DNA of 29,249 nucleotides from a virus (IMGVR_UViG_3300030329_002712:1-29249), one strand, 5' to 3'; positions 20,657 to 28,156 are shown, counted from the first letter of the stretch. The notes: generated by a model not told the origin, from the letters alone. Numbers and translations: made by a program.

Positions 20657-21447
20657 GCGCACCCTTTGGAAACAAAAACGGATTTGAACTGCACGGCATT
20701 CGTCATGTGTCGTCATCATCCATAAACCTTTGGGAATCAAACCCGGCACTCTGGATAGCGCAATATCTATTGAAATTAAAACGGCCACCTAGTGCAGCTA
20801 TGTGGCGTGGCATCGTTGTCGAAGATGCAGTTGTTGGGGCGTTGACCATGTTTGGTGGAAAGGGGGCTGTAAGAGATTTAAAGTTTCATATTAGAGCAGC
20901 ACTCAAAAAATTCGATACTGAAATCGTTATCGCCGATGAAAAAACGACAAGGGAACGCGACGCCATAGAGCCGATGGTTGAACTGGCATTAAAAGAATTA
21001 AAAAAATACGGAGAGCCCGAATTTTCAGTCGATGGTGCGCAGCAAAAAGTTGAAATCAATTGCCACGGCGACGGTTGGAAGCTGCCTATAATTGGATACC
21101 TTGATCTCGTATACCCGCGTCACGGGTTAGTCGTTGACCTCAAAACGACCATGCGTATGCCGTCATCAATGATGGCGTCGCACCGTCGGCAGCGGTGCAT
21201 TTACCAGCGTTGCATGGGCAACCAGCAAGTTAAATTTTTATATGTCACTCCCAAGAAATCGGGGTGGCTTGAAGATGGCGACGTTGATGAAGAATTGGCG
21301 AAAATCAAATCGCAAATGAACCGCCTGGAACGGTTCTTGAAGCTATCGGATGATCCTAAATTTTTAGCATCGATCATCCCCGTCGATCCGACGCACTTCT
21401 ATTGGTCGGATTGTATAGATCACCGCAAAGAAATTTTCGGCATCTAG
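20653..21447 (+). CDS. RecB-like PD-(D/E)XK exonuclease
   Basis: 264 residues. The layout of the RecB/Cas4-type nuclease fold is complete: W51-R-G-I-V-V-E57 in helix 1, G-Y-L-D151 in the first core strand, V-V-D162-L-K164-T and the later Q180-x-x-x-Y184 motif (RRQRCIYQRC). Such phage enzymes degrade one strand of duplex ends to make ssDNA for annealing and concatemer formation. It is next to an SSB-like gene, which supports a role in phage recombination. No separate RecT/Erf annealing protein was recognised in the window. Confidence 0.85.
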   Translation: MSAPFGNKNGFELHGIRHVSSSSINLWESNPALWIAQYLLKLKRPPSAAMWRGIVVEDAVVGALTMFGGKGAVRDLKFHIRAALKKFDTEIVIADEKTTRERDAIEPMVELALKELKKYGEPEFSVDGAQQKVEINCHGDGWKLPIIGYLDLVYPRHGLVVDLKTTMRMPSSMMASHRRQRCIYQRCMGNQQVKFLYVTPKKSGWLEDGDVDEELAKIKSQMNRLERFLKLSDDPKFLASIIPVDPTHFYWSDCIDHRKEIFGI

Positions 21448-21500
21448 CCGAAACCGACGCCGCACGGGTTGCGGCATGACTCGAAAAAGGAGAACTCAAA

Positions 21501-22079
21501 ATGATTGAAATTGATGAAGGCCAAGAAGGTAGTGGCGGTCCTTATATTAATTGGCATGTGCAAGCCAGCCAGGATGAATCGGCAGCAGCGCGAAGTTTCT
21601 CTTTGTGGGACGGCGACACGCGCACCGACATAACGGGCGTTTTTAAAAAAGGCGTTGTTCTTGATATTCAAAGCCTCAAAACGGGCTGGGGAAAATTCAA
21701 CGAACCCTGGAAGTGGAACGAAGTGACCAGTCGCATGATGCCTAACCCGTCCCAAGGTGAGGACAAATGGCAAAAGGGTTTTTCGATTATCGTCGCACTC
21801 AACAAAAATGATACGGCCTTGTGGCAGCAACATGGCGCGGGTGTTTTCAAATGCCTTACGCATTTGGCTCCGCAACTTAGAGACGGCGAGAGCGGTAAAT
21901 TGCCAAAGGTTAAAATGACGGGCGTTGAAAAACTCGACTACGGCGAAGGGAAACCGAAAACCGCTTACGCTAAACTAGAGGTTGTCGATTGGATAGACCC
22001 GCCAGATTGCTTGAAAGAACAAAGCCTGGATATCGACGTTGCGGATGATGACGACGACGACGATAGCGATGGGTTTTAG
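21501..22079 (+). CDS. Phage single-stranded DNA-binding protein-like
   Basis: 192 residues after a perfect AAAAAGGAGAA ribosome site. A central OB-fold-like domain begins GGPYINWHVQASQDESAAARSF, with aromatic positions (GWGKFNEPWKWN, KWQKGFSIIVALN). An extreme acidic C-terminal tail follows, DIDVADDDDDDDSDGF. This Asp-rich tail with a final Phe is the hallmark of SSB-type proteins that recruit partners. The remainder resembles known podovirus SSB-like proteins. It would coat ssDNA made by the primase-helicase and the exonuclease upstream. Confidence 0.8.
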   Translation: MIEIDEGQEGSGGPYINWHVQASQDESAAARSFSLWDGDTRTDITGVFKKGVVLDIQSLKTGWGKFNEPWKWNEVTSRMMPNPSQGEDKWQKGFSIIVALNKNDTALWQQHGAGVFKCLTHLAPQLRDGESGKLPKVKMTGVEKLDYGEGKPKTAYAKLEVVDWIDPPDCLKEQSLDIDVADDDDDDDSDGF

Positions 22080-22324
22080 TGATGGCTCCGAAACGTTACC
22101 CGAAAAAACGGCCTAACGAATTTTTACAGGAGATTACGCTTTGCCGAATTGAACGTGGATTGACGCAAAAAGACGCGTCAATTCTCGCTAATATGTCTAA
22201 AACACATTTAGATAAAATCGAACGCGGCGAAAACAGCCCATCGGTCTACACGCTTGATCGGTTGCTTAATGTCTACGGGTTAGAGCTAGGCATTGTCCCG
22301 GTTGGGCAGTCGCACCAAAAATGA
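22079..22324 (+). CDS. Small Cro/CI-type HTH regulator
   Basis: 81 residues if translation starts at GTG 22079, 80 at ATG 22082. A Lys/Arg-rich N terminus is followed by a clear HTH_3 domain (LQEITLCRIERGLTQKDASIL, then MSKTHLDKIERGENSPSVYTL, ending RLLNVYGLELGIV). Positions typical for helix 2 (Q-K-D-A-S) and for helix 3 (S-K-T-H-L-D-K-I-E-R-G) are intact. It probably acts as a transcriptional regulator within the replication block; its operator is not known. It resembles HigA/Xre-type proteins, but no toxin partner is evident. Confidence 0.75.
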   Translation: MMAPKRYPKKRPNEFLQEITLCRIERGLTQKDASILANMSKTHLDKIERGENSPSVYTLDRLLNVYGLELGIVPVGQSHQK

Positions 22325-22476
22325 CATGGGTATTGGTCATGCTCTGTTTGCACGGGCCTGTTGATCCATCGATCAAGGTCGTCGCTGTGTTTGATGATCC
22401 GAAGCAGTGCAAGGTAATGCTTGAGGAATTTTCAAAACTCAGCGACGGCTATTTTTGTCTACCGGGTAAAAAATAA
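22321..22476 (+). CDS. Small hypothetical protein with hydrophobic N terminus
   Basis: 51 residues; the start overlaps the HTH gene (ATGA) and the stop overlaps the next start (TAATG). It begins MTWVLVMLCLHGPVD, which could be a short signal or membrane segment, and continues as a small mixed fold (IKVVAVFDDPKQCKVMLEEF, DGYFCLPGKK). Two Cys are close to the C terminus and one in the hydrophobic start. Function unknown. Confidence 0.6.
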   Translation: MTWVLVMLCLHGPVDPSIKVVAVFDDPKQCKVMLEEFSKLSDGYFCLPGKK

Positions 22477-22622
22477 TGTGGCGGCAGAGGTTAATCAATT
22501 GGCTGAAACGCCGTAAGCAAATCGGGCCGAAGCATACGCCGCGTATCATTGAAAAATATCATAAAGCAAAAATGCCTGGACGACGGCGCACTAAGAGAGA
22601 GAAAGCGGCAGGAATGCAATGA
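22476..22622 (+). CDS. Tiny strongly basic protein
   Basis: 48 residues. It starts MWRQRLINWLKRRKQIGPK and ends in RRRTKREKAAGMQ. About 40 percent Lys/Arg with Trp near the start, similar in flavour to the tiny gene at 12093. It is exactly fitted between its neighbours with overlaps of one and four bases. It could bind nucleic acid or help the adjacent primase-helicase, but there is no direct evidence. Confidence 0.6.
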   Translation: MWRQRLINWLKRRKQIGPKHTPRIIEKYHKAKMPGRRRTKREKAAGMQ

Positions 22623-24628
22623 TGGTTGCACGTTACGAGACATACGGCCCTGGCTTAATCGCGCAGGGCTACGACATAACGCCACTACACGGGAAGCGTC
22701 CTAAATTAGAGGCGTGGCAAAAACGCCCGCAAGAAGTGCTAGAATTCACAAAATACGGCAAAAGCAATATTGGCGTTCTGTGTGGCGGCGAAAGTAATAT
22801 CGTTGCTGTGGACGTAGACGTGTACAGTGAAAACGTATCACAGCTTGTGCAAAAGGCCGTCATAGATGAACTAGGGTTTGCTCCCCAACGCATCGGCCAA
22901 GCTCCAAAAACGTTATTCGTGTTTCGTTGCACAGAGCCGATGAAGAAAACAAAAACGGCAGTATTCGAAATCGACAACAAGGAATGCGCCGTCGAAATTC
23001 TAGCCGAAGGTCAACAATTTGTTGCATCAGGCATCCACCCTGACACAAAAAAGAAATATAGTTGGGTCGATGATTCGATAGTAGATGTCAGCGTTGACGG
23101 GTTGACGAAGGTAACGCCGTCGCAGTTGCATCAATTCATTGCATCCATGAACAGCCTACTCGCAACGTATGGCGAAAAGAAAGGCCGCAAGACCAATGGT
23201 GAAGCTGCTACGCAACTCGATTGGTTCGCAACCAATGAACTAGAAGGAAAGAAAAAGGAAATCGATATAGCCCTGGCGCACATCGATAATAATGATTGGC
23301 ACTACGACGATTGGGTGCAGATGGCTCATGCCATCAAAGGCGCACTAGCGGATGACGGCCTGGAACTATGGCACAGATGGTCAAAACGATCTCAAAAATA
23401 TGATGACGCCGAAACGGACAGAGTTTGGGAGAGTATCAAAGATGTAAAAAGCGTTGGCGCGGGAACGATATTTTATTTAGCAAAAGAATATGACTTTGAT
23501 ATCGGAACGTTTAGGCGTGAGAGTGAACAAATAACAACGCCGCAACAGCCAAGCGCGATACCTTTTATACCGTGGAACGACATCACGGGGGGCGACGGTG
23601 CGGATGATTTTGTCGAGAACGTACTAGGTACAGGACAAATGAGCGTCCTGTACGGCGAATCGAATACCGGGAAAACATTTTTCGTTCTTGATCTCTGCAT
23701 TCACGTCGCATTCGGTTGGGATTGGAACGGTAACGAATGCGATAAAGGCGGTGTAATTTATGCGGCGCTGGAAGGTGCGCACGGCATACGTAACCGAATA
23801 GCCGCCTTTAAACACTATGCGAAAGAACGCATAAACGATGAAACGCCAGACTTTGAAGCGATAACAACAAATATCGATTTACTTAGCGAAGATGGCGACA
23901 CAAAAACTCTAATTGATGCAGTAAATGAACGCCAGAAGGGGTTTAAATCGCCTCTGAGGCTGATCGTCATTGATACCCTAGCCAGAGCCCTCTCAGGCGG
24001 CAATGAGAACTCTAGCGAAGATATGGGGCGTCTGGTGATACATGCCGACGCCATCCGAAAAGAAACAGGCGCACACGTTTGTTTCGTACACCATAGTGGT
24101 AAGGATCAAGCCAAAGGTGCTAGGGGGCATAGCTCACTTAGAGCCGCAACGGATACGGAAATAGAAGTAATACGCAATCAAGACGAAAATATCAGTGCCG
24201 CAAAAGTCACAAAACAACGTGAATTTGAAGGCGGGCAGCAATGGTATTTCAAACTTGAATACGTCGAATTAGGCACAAATAGAAGAATGAAATCGTTTGG
24301 AAGCTGTGTCGTTACACCAGCCGATACCGATGAAGTTTCCAACATTATGCAGCCCAAAATTAAGTTCACCGATAATCAGGCGTTAGTCGTTTCGACGTTA
24401 AAACGGCTGATCGATGAGCATGGAATTCAGCGTGAGGGATATGATCGTCGCAGCATTGCAATCGAACAATTATATGATGAATTGGACGGCAGATTTAACG
24501 AAAAACGGTTCATAAATAACCAAACAATAATGCGTGTTTTAAATTCTCAGAAGCTAAAAAACACCATCACAGTTTTTGAAAAAACGGTCTGGTTGGTCGA
24601 AAGAGCATCACAGTCAACATCACACTAA
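22619..24628 (+). CDS. Primase-helicase (prim-pol N terminus, RecA-type helicase)
   Basis: 669 residues. The N-terminal 180 residues match the bifunctional primase/polymerase fold: P-L-x-G-K-R-P, then the catalytic V-D65-V-D67 pair and the later GQQFVASGIHP. A PriCT-like helical region follows (IDNNDWHYDDWVQMAHAIKG). From residue about 340 it is a RepA/AAA_25 ATPase: Walker A G346-E-S-N-T-G-K-T, Walker B LIVID (448-452) and H-H-S-G-K-D (491-496). It should unwind the origin and make primers for the host polymerase. The iteron cluster begins in its last codons and continues downstream. Confidence 0.9.
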   Translation: MMVARYETYGPGLIAQGYDITPLHGKRPKLEAWQKRPQEVLEFTKYGKSNIGVLCGGESNIVAVDVDVYSENVSQLVQKAVIDELGFAPQRIGQAPKTLFVFRCTEPMKKTKTAVFEIDNKECAVEILAEGQQFVASGIHPDTKKKYSWVDDSIVDVSVDGLTKVTPSQLHQFIASMNSLLATYGEKKGRKTNGEAATQLDWFATNELEGKKKEIDIALAHIDNNDWHYDDWVQMAHAIKGALADDGLELWHRWSKRSQKYDDAETDRVWESIKDVKSVGAGTIFYLAKEYDFDIGTFRRESEQITTPQQPSAIPFIPWNDITGGDGADDFVENVLGTGQMSVLYGESNTGKTFFVLDLCIHVAFGWDWNGNECDKGGVIYAALEGAHGIRNRIAAFKHYAKERINDETPDFEAITTNIDLLSEDGDTKTLIDAVNERQKGFKSPLRLIVIDTLARALSGGNENSSEDMGRLVIHADAIRKETGAHVCFVHHSGKDQAKGARGHSSLRAATDTEIEVIRNQDENISAAKVTKQREFEGGQQWYFKLEYVELGTNRRMKSFGSCVVTPADTDEVSNIMQPKIKFTDNQALVVSTLKRLIDEHGIQREGYDRRSIAIEQLYDELDGRFNEKRFINNQTIMRVLNSQKLKNTITVFEKTVWLVERASQSTSH

Positions 24629-24809
24629 TATCACACTTTTTAAAAAACTGTGATGTTGGCGTAAGTATTTGAAAAGGAACGGTAATATGAATTCTATTAT
24701 TGTTGCATCACAGAAAACATCACACTTTTCGTATCATCACATCACATCACAGTACATATATAGGTACTGTGATGTTGTGATATTGTGATATTGTGATGCG
24801 GCATCACAA
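24606..24809 (+). repeat. CATCACA iteron cluster, candidate replication origin
   Basis: Eleven exact copies of CATCACA or its reverse TGTGATG lie in about 200 bases. Forward starts: 24606, 24618, 24706, 24718, 24735, 24740, 24745, 24802. Reverse starts: 24649, 24768, 24792. Three variant copies (TATCACA/TGTGATA) add to this. Two forward pairs are spaced 12 bases apart. Three inverted repeats are formed: 24615-24624 with 24649-24658 (10 bp), 24744-24755 with 24764-24775 (12 bp, 8-base AT loop) and the palindrome 24791-24809 (9 bp arms). Directly after a primase-helicase gene, such iterons suggest an origin. Alternatively they are operators for the gene starting at 24793. Confidence 0.65.
24687..24788 (+). 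CDS. Possible 33-residue leader peptide inside the iterons
   Basis: MNSIIVASQKTSHFSYHHIT and so on, with AAAAGGA seven bases before the ATG. It ends five bases before the next start, so it might couple translation. Its codons mostly spell iterons (SQ, HH, TS), so the protein may be a by-product. Weak. Confidence 0.25.
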   Translation: MNSIIVASQKTSHFSYHHITSQYIYRYCDVVIL

Positions 24810-25353
24810 AAAGAAACGCCCCGACGTGATAACGAATTTTGAGGATGTCGGGAACGAAACCGCTGAAGCGATCTATCATGCACTAAAGCCCCTTGATGAG
24901 ATGGTGCATCAAATGGAGATGCGATGGGGCGTGGATCGATTAGTCGGATTAGTCTCCATCGATACCGCGCAGCGATTTGGCAGCGCCAAGGCTAAATTGG
25001 ATGCAGCGGTGCAGCGGGGTGACGTGGGGGCGGTGAAGAAAAAAGCGGCGGTGATGATTAGAGCGTGGAAGGCGTTGAATGATGAAGCAACGAAAAATGG
25101 GTACGTTGGGCTTGATCCTACTGTTTGGACTTGCCGGGTGGCTGGCGGTGGAACTTATGCGATATGTCAGTCGAACGCTGAAGCGCATAAAGTATCAAAA
25201 GACCTTGAGGGCTATCGGGTATTTTCGCTAGAGGAAGTGGCGAGGCTGATCGATACAAAATTTGAAATGGTTGGCGCGGTGAAAGATAGCTTTCCCGATG
25301 CGACAATCAAAAAAGCTGGGCGTGTTGAGTTAAATGACGATATCCCTTTCTGA
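24793..25353 (+). CDS. Protein with SSB-like C-terminal DDIPF tail
   Basis: 186 residues from GTG 24793 (ATG 24796 is equally likely); both starts lie inside a 19-bp palindrome of the iteron cluster. A basic start (HHKKKRPD) precedes a helical part (ETAEAIYHALKPLDEMVHQM, FGSAKAKLDAAVQRGDVGAV, VMIRAWKALNDEATKNGY). The tail holds FSLEEVARLID and ends RVELNDDIPF. That end is almost identical to the bacterial SSB C-terminal peptide. No ssDNA-binding OB fold was recognised. The position at the origin suggests a replication accessory or loader that docks onto SSB-binding partners. Confidence 0.65.
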   Translation: MMRHHKKKRPDVITNFEDVGNETAEAIYHALKPLDEMVHQMEMRWGVDRLVGLVSIDTAQRFGSAKAKLDAAVQRGDVGAVKKKAAVMIRAWKALNDEATKNGYVGLDPTVWTCRVAGGGTYAICQSNAEAHKVSKDLEGYRVFSLEEVARLIDTKFEMVGAVKDSFPDATIKKAGRVELNDDIPF

Positions 25354-25768
25354 TCGCGTCAAGCGTGAGGTGAAAGATGCGCCGGGTTTAATCGGTTTGT
25401 TTTTCGACGCGGCGGCATTAGAGCGTCGGTTGCCCAGAGCGGTGGATTTGCGAGCGAAAGGTTGTTGGCCCGAATTTGCCGATGATCCACATTTAGCGTT
25501 TGGCTATCATGATATCGAAGTGCGTGAAGGCGCAGCAACGTCGAATGAGGTAACACGTTACGACCTGGCGTGGGAAATTACGCCGTTGTTGGATGAGGAT
25601 GATAGAAAGCTCGTATGGGCAGCGGCCTATAGTGCCTCTAGGAGAGCCAGGGGAGCCCGCTGGAAGGCTATCTCGAAACTTTTGCACTGTCACCCCGCCA
25701 CAGCCAAGAGACGCTTTGAGCGGGCAATGTGGACGCTGTGGGCTAAGTTGTTAGTCGAAACGTCATAA
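25334..25768 (+). CDS. DUF6362-like HTH protein, probable late regulator
   Basis: 144 residues. The first codons overlap the previous gene's end in another frame. The core DUF6362 pattern is visible: A-A-x-L-E-R-R-L-P-R, then W-P-E-F, Y-H-D-I-E-V-R, an E-x-x-P-L-L-D-E-D-D-R-K-L-V-W segment, and the C-terminal helix-turn-helix WKAISKLLHCHPATAKRRFERA. This resembles sigma region 4 or phage late-regulator HTHs. It stands immediately before a promoter-plus-terminators block and the packaging genes, the place held by Q in lambda. DUF6362 function is unproven; control of late transcription is inference. Confidence 0.7.
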   Translation: MTISLSDRVKREVKDAPGLIGLFFDAAALERRLPRAVDLRAKGCWPEFADDPHLAFGYHDIEVREGAATSNEVTRYDLAWEITPLLDEDDRKLVWAAAYSASRRARGARWKAISKLLHCHPATAKRRFERAMWTLWAKLLVETS

Positions 25769-25786
25769 CGTTAAATTATCTTTATA

Positions 25787-25802
25787 GTGATAATTTTATC
25801 AC
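25787..25802 (+). promoter_or_regulatory. 16-bp palindrome before the late promoter
   Basis: GTGATAA-TT-TTATCAC, a perfect palindrome four bases upstream of a -35-like TTGACT. Likely an operator for an activator or repressor of late genes. Confidence 0.5.
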
Positions 25803-25806
25803 AATG

Positions 25807-25836
25807 TTGACTTTGTGCATCAAAATCGTCTAAAAA
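25807..25836 (+). promoter_or_regulatory. Candidate late promoter
   Basis: TTGACT (25807-25812), 18-base spacer, TAAAAA (25831-25836). The -10 is poor. Terminators follow within 12 and 47 bases, as at lambda pR'. Confidence 0.35.
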
Positions 25837-25846
25837 TAAATATGTT

Positions 25847-25866
25847 AGGGGCTCTGCCCCTTTTTT
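25847..25866 (+). terminator. Rho-independent terminator
   Basis: AGGGGC-TCT-GCCCC and a run of Ts: a five- to six-pair GC stem with a 3-base loop and T6. Ends the replication operon, or lies downstream of the late promoter. Confidence 0.8.
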
Positions 25867-25882
25867 CTCTCCTACTAAACTG

Positions 25883-25924
25883 AAAAGTGACGGCGTTCGT
25901 CTCCTGGCGTCGTCACTTTTTTTT
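25883..25924 (+). terminator. Second rho-independent terminator
   Basis: Ten-pair stem AAAAGTGACG / CGTCACTTTT, 18-base loop, T tract continuing to 25924. The A-rich 5' arm makes it usable in both directions. It stands just before the ribosome site of the next gene. Confidence 0.75.
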
Positions 25925-25936
25925 GAAAGAGTTATT

Positions 25937-26089
25937 TTGATTTACAGCGGCTACACCGAAAAGATTGGTGAGAATACGTTTTCTCTGTTTCTGATACTTG
26001 AAGGGTTTGCCTCAAGAGAAGCGGCGAGAGAATTTATGCACGTTCTGATGGACCCGTATACTGATGAAGATGAACCAACGAGGCATTGA
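25937..26089 (+). CDS. Small acidic protein before TerS, TTG start
   Basis: 50 residues from TTG 25937, GAAAGAG five bases upstream. It reads MIYSGYTEKIGENTFSLFLI, then LEGFASREAAREFMHVLMD and an acidic tail. The -LEGFxSxExAxxFxxx- pattern is a small alpha/beta fold seen in short phage proteins beside terminase genes. Its stop overlaps the TerS start (TGATG). There is no ATG in its N-terminal half. It would be the first gene of the packaging operon; function unknown. Confidence 0.6.
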   Translation: MIYSGYTEKIGENTFSLFLILEGFASREAAREFMHVLMDPYTDEDEPTRH

Positions 26090-26559
26090 TGTCTGACTTA
26101 CCGAAGCTGACAATTAAGCAAGAGAAGTTTGCGCGACAATACGTTGGGCCTTGTGAGGGGAACGCTTCAGCGGCGTATAAAGCCGCCTACAATGCGAAGA
26201 ATATGAGCGATGAGGTTGTAAGAGTTAAAGCGTGTGAATTACTGAAGAACGGTAACGTAGCGGTAATGGTTGATCGGCTAAAAGCGGAATATTCTGCTCA
26301 AGAAGCTATCACCGTCGAGGAAATTAGCGGCGCGTTGCGCCGTGCGGTGGAAGGCGCGGCGGCGGCGGGCCAGTGGTCGGCGGTGTCCCAAGCGACCTTG
26401 GGATTGGCGAAATTGGGGGGTCTTTTGGTCGAAAAACGGCAGATTTCCGTTGATGACGAAGGTGCGCACCTAGACGCCGTGTCGGCTCTAGCAGAGGTTC
26501 CGCGCCGTAAGCGCAGCGACGATGAAGAAACCGTCGTCCCGCTTGCTAAAACAGGGTGA
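26089..26559 (+). CDS. terS: Terminase small subunit
   Basis: 156 residues from ATG 26089. The N-terminal DNA-binding segment LTIKQEKFARQYV...GNASAAYKAAYNAKNMSDEVVRVKACELL is the Terminase_2 signature (a homeodomain-like HTH that reads the packaging site). The central helices (EEISGALRRAVEGAAAAGQW) build the oligomer, and the C terminus is acidic and disordered (RRKRSDDEETVVPL). It recognises phage DNA and hands it to TerL. A 187-base non-coding gap rather than an overlap separates it from terL. Confidence 0.9.
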   Translation: MSDLPKLTIKQEKFARQYVGPCEGNASAAYKAAYNAKNMSDEVVRVKACELLKNGNVAVMVDRLKAEYSAQEAITVEEISGALRRAVEGAAAAGQWSAVSQATLGLAKLGGLLVEKRQISVDDEGAHLDAVSALAEVPRRKRSDDEETVVPLAKTG

Positions 26560-26560
26560 T

Positions 26561-26622
26561 TTGTAAACTATTTGTAAACATTGGCTGTAAGTCATTGATA
26601 TTAAACGCATGACCGTCAGGTT
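26561..26622 (+). repeat. Distal copy of the attP arm motifs
   Basis: TTGTAAACTATTTGTAAAC at 26561-26579 equals the reverse complement of the attP 19-mer with one change in the spacer. TGACCGTCAGGTT at 26610-26622 is identical to the motif that borders attP at 14158; the identity extends one base further upstream (ATGACC...). Confidence 0.8.
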
Positions 26623-26634
26623 AATCCCCTGACG
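26614..26634 (+). promoter_or_regulatory. Hairpin in the terS-terL gap
   Basis: CGTCAGG-ttaatcc-CCTGACG, a perfect seven-pair stem including most of the 13-bp motif. A second, imperfect GC-rich inverted repeat lies at 26692-26726. Possible parts of a packaging (pac/cos) site; no T tract for termination. Confidence 0.4.
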
Positions 26635-26746
26635 TTGCCCCGATTCGGGCGTCGATTTGGTTTGATATGGTCGAGGCCCCCCCTAAAAAATGCGGGCGGG
26701 GCGTAAATTATTTGTACCGCCCCCGCGTCAAATTTAGAGCAATTTT

Positions 26747-28156
26747 ATGGCCGCTGAAAAAAAATTCGTTTGGAAAAATTTTATAAAACGCTACTACGAC
26801 GACCCGGCAGGGTTTAGCGAGCATGTGATAAAAATGCCACCATTGGGGTGGCAACGCGAAGTGATGGAAGCTATCGCAAAAGGCGAACGTAGGCTATCCC
26901 TGCGCAGTGGTCACGGCGTTGGGAAAAGTTCGTGCGCTGCGGCAATAATACTCTGGTTTCTGTTAACCCGTTACCCCTGCAAGGTTGTTGTCACCGCTCC
27001 CACGGCATCCCAACTCTACGATGCTCTATTCGCTGAATTGAAGGGGCGTTTAAAGGAAATGCCGAAGGCCGTCAGCAAGCTTCTTGAGGCAACGAGTGAC
27101 CGTGTCGTTTTAAAAAGCAGCCCAACCGAAGCTTTTTGCAGTGCCAGGACAAGCTCAAAAGAGCGTCCCGAATCGCTTGCGGGCGTTCACAGTGAAAACG
27201 TTTTGCTGATAGCGGATGAGGCTAGTGGCATTCCTGAAGAAGTGTTTGAAAGTGCGGCTGGCTCCATGTCGGGTCACAACGCTACAACCCTGCTTCTAGG
27301 TAACCCGGTACGCGGCCAGGGCTTCTTCTATCGAACGCATACGGAATTATCGAATGATTGGTGGACTAAAAAGGTTTCTTGCTCCGACAGCCCTTTGGTT
27401 GCGGCTGATTTCCTTAAAGACATGGCTAATCGATATGGTGAAGAAAGCAACGCATATCGTGTGCGCGTTTTGGGCGAATTTCCGCAAGCTGATGAGGATA
27501 CTTATATCCCGCTTCATTTGATTGAAGCCGCCCAGCATCGGGATATTGAAACCAGCCCTGCCGCCGCTGTTGTCTGGGGATTGGATTGTGCGCGGTACGG
27601 CAGCGACAGATCGGCGTTAGCGAAGCGGAAGGGCAACGAGTTAGTCGAGGTTAAGACTTGGCGCGATAAATCGACAATGGAGTTGGCGGGTATTGTTTTA
27701 GACGAATACGAGAACACGCCAATCATTGATAGGCCGACAGAGATTTGCATCGACAGCATCGGCATCGGGTCAGGCGTTCACGATAGATGTCATGAATTAG
27801 ATTTGCCAGCGAGGAGCATTAACGTCGCTGAAAGTGCGTCGTTGAAGGTAAAATATATGCGTCTTAGAGACGAATTATGGGGCAGGGCGCGAGAGTGGTT
27901 CGAGGCGAAGGAGTGCGTCATTCCGAAAGATGATGCGCAACTTGTTCATGAACTGGCGGCTCCCCGTTTCGCATTCACGTCAACGGGCAAAATTAAAATT
28001 GAAAGCAAGGACGAGATGCGCAAACGCGGTATACGTTCGCCAGATATAGCAGATGCTTTTTGCTTAACCTTTGCATCAAACGCCGTATTGGCGGCACACG
28101 GCAGCAAGTATGGCTGGCGCAACATAATTGAGACAGATACGAGCTGGGTAGTTTAA
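26747..28156 (+). CDS. terL: Terminase large subunit
   Basis: 469 residues. The N-terminal ATPase has Walker A S54-G-H-G-V-G-K-S-S, Walker B VLLIADEA (152-159) and the coupling motif L-L-L-G-N-P (182-187). The C-terminal RNase H-like nuclease has acidic residues at D280 (WGLDCARYGSDRSAL), D336 (ICIDSIGIGSG) and D433/D436 (SPDIADAF). It translocates DNA into the capsid and cuts it. The ribosome site upstream is weak. The next gene starts on its last base. Confidence 0.95.
   Translation: MAAEKKFVWKNFIKRYYDDPAGFSEHVIKMPPLGWQREVMEAIAKGERRLSLRSGHGVGKSSCAAAIILWFLLTRYPCKVVVTAPTASQLYDALFAELKGRLKEMPKAVSKLLEATSDRVVLKSSPTEAFCSARTSSKERPESLAGVHSENVLLIADEASGIPEEVFESAAGSMSGHNATTLLLGNPVRGQGFFYRTHTELSNDWWTKKVSCSDSPLVAADFLKDMANRYGEESNAYRVRVLGEFPQADEDTYIPLHLIEAAQHRDIETSPAAAVVWGLDCARYGSDRSALAKRKGNELVEVKTWRDKSTMELAGIVLDEYENTPIIDRPTEICIDSIGIGSGVHDRCHELDLPARSINVAESASLKVKYMRLRDELWGRAREWFEAKECVIPKDDAQLVHELAAPRFAFTSTGKIKIESKDEMRKRGIRSPDIADAFCLTFASNAVLAAHGSKYGWRNIIETDTSWVV

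Noticed and set aside
22079-22476. Toxin-antitoxin pair (HTH protein plus small protein)
   Set aside because: The 51-residue partner has no RelE/HigB-like or other toxin motif, and the order and coupling are the same as for all other genes of the operon.
24606-24809. CRISPR array
   Set aside because: The repeats are 7-mers in both orientations without constant spacers; they fit iterons or operators.
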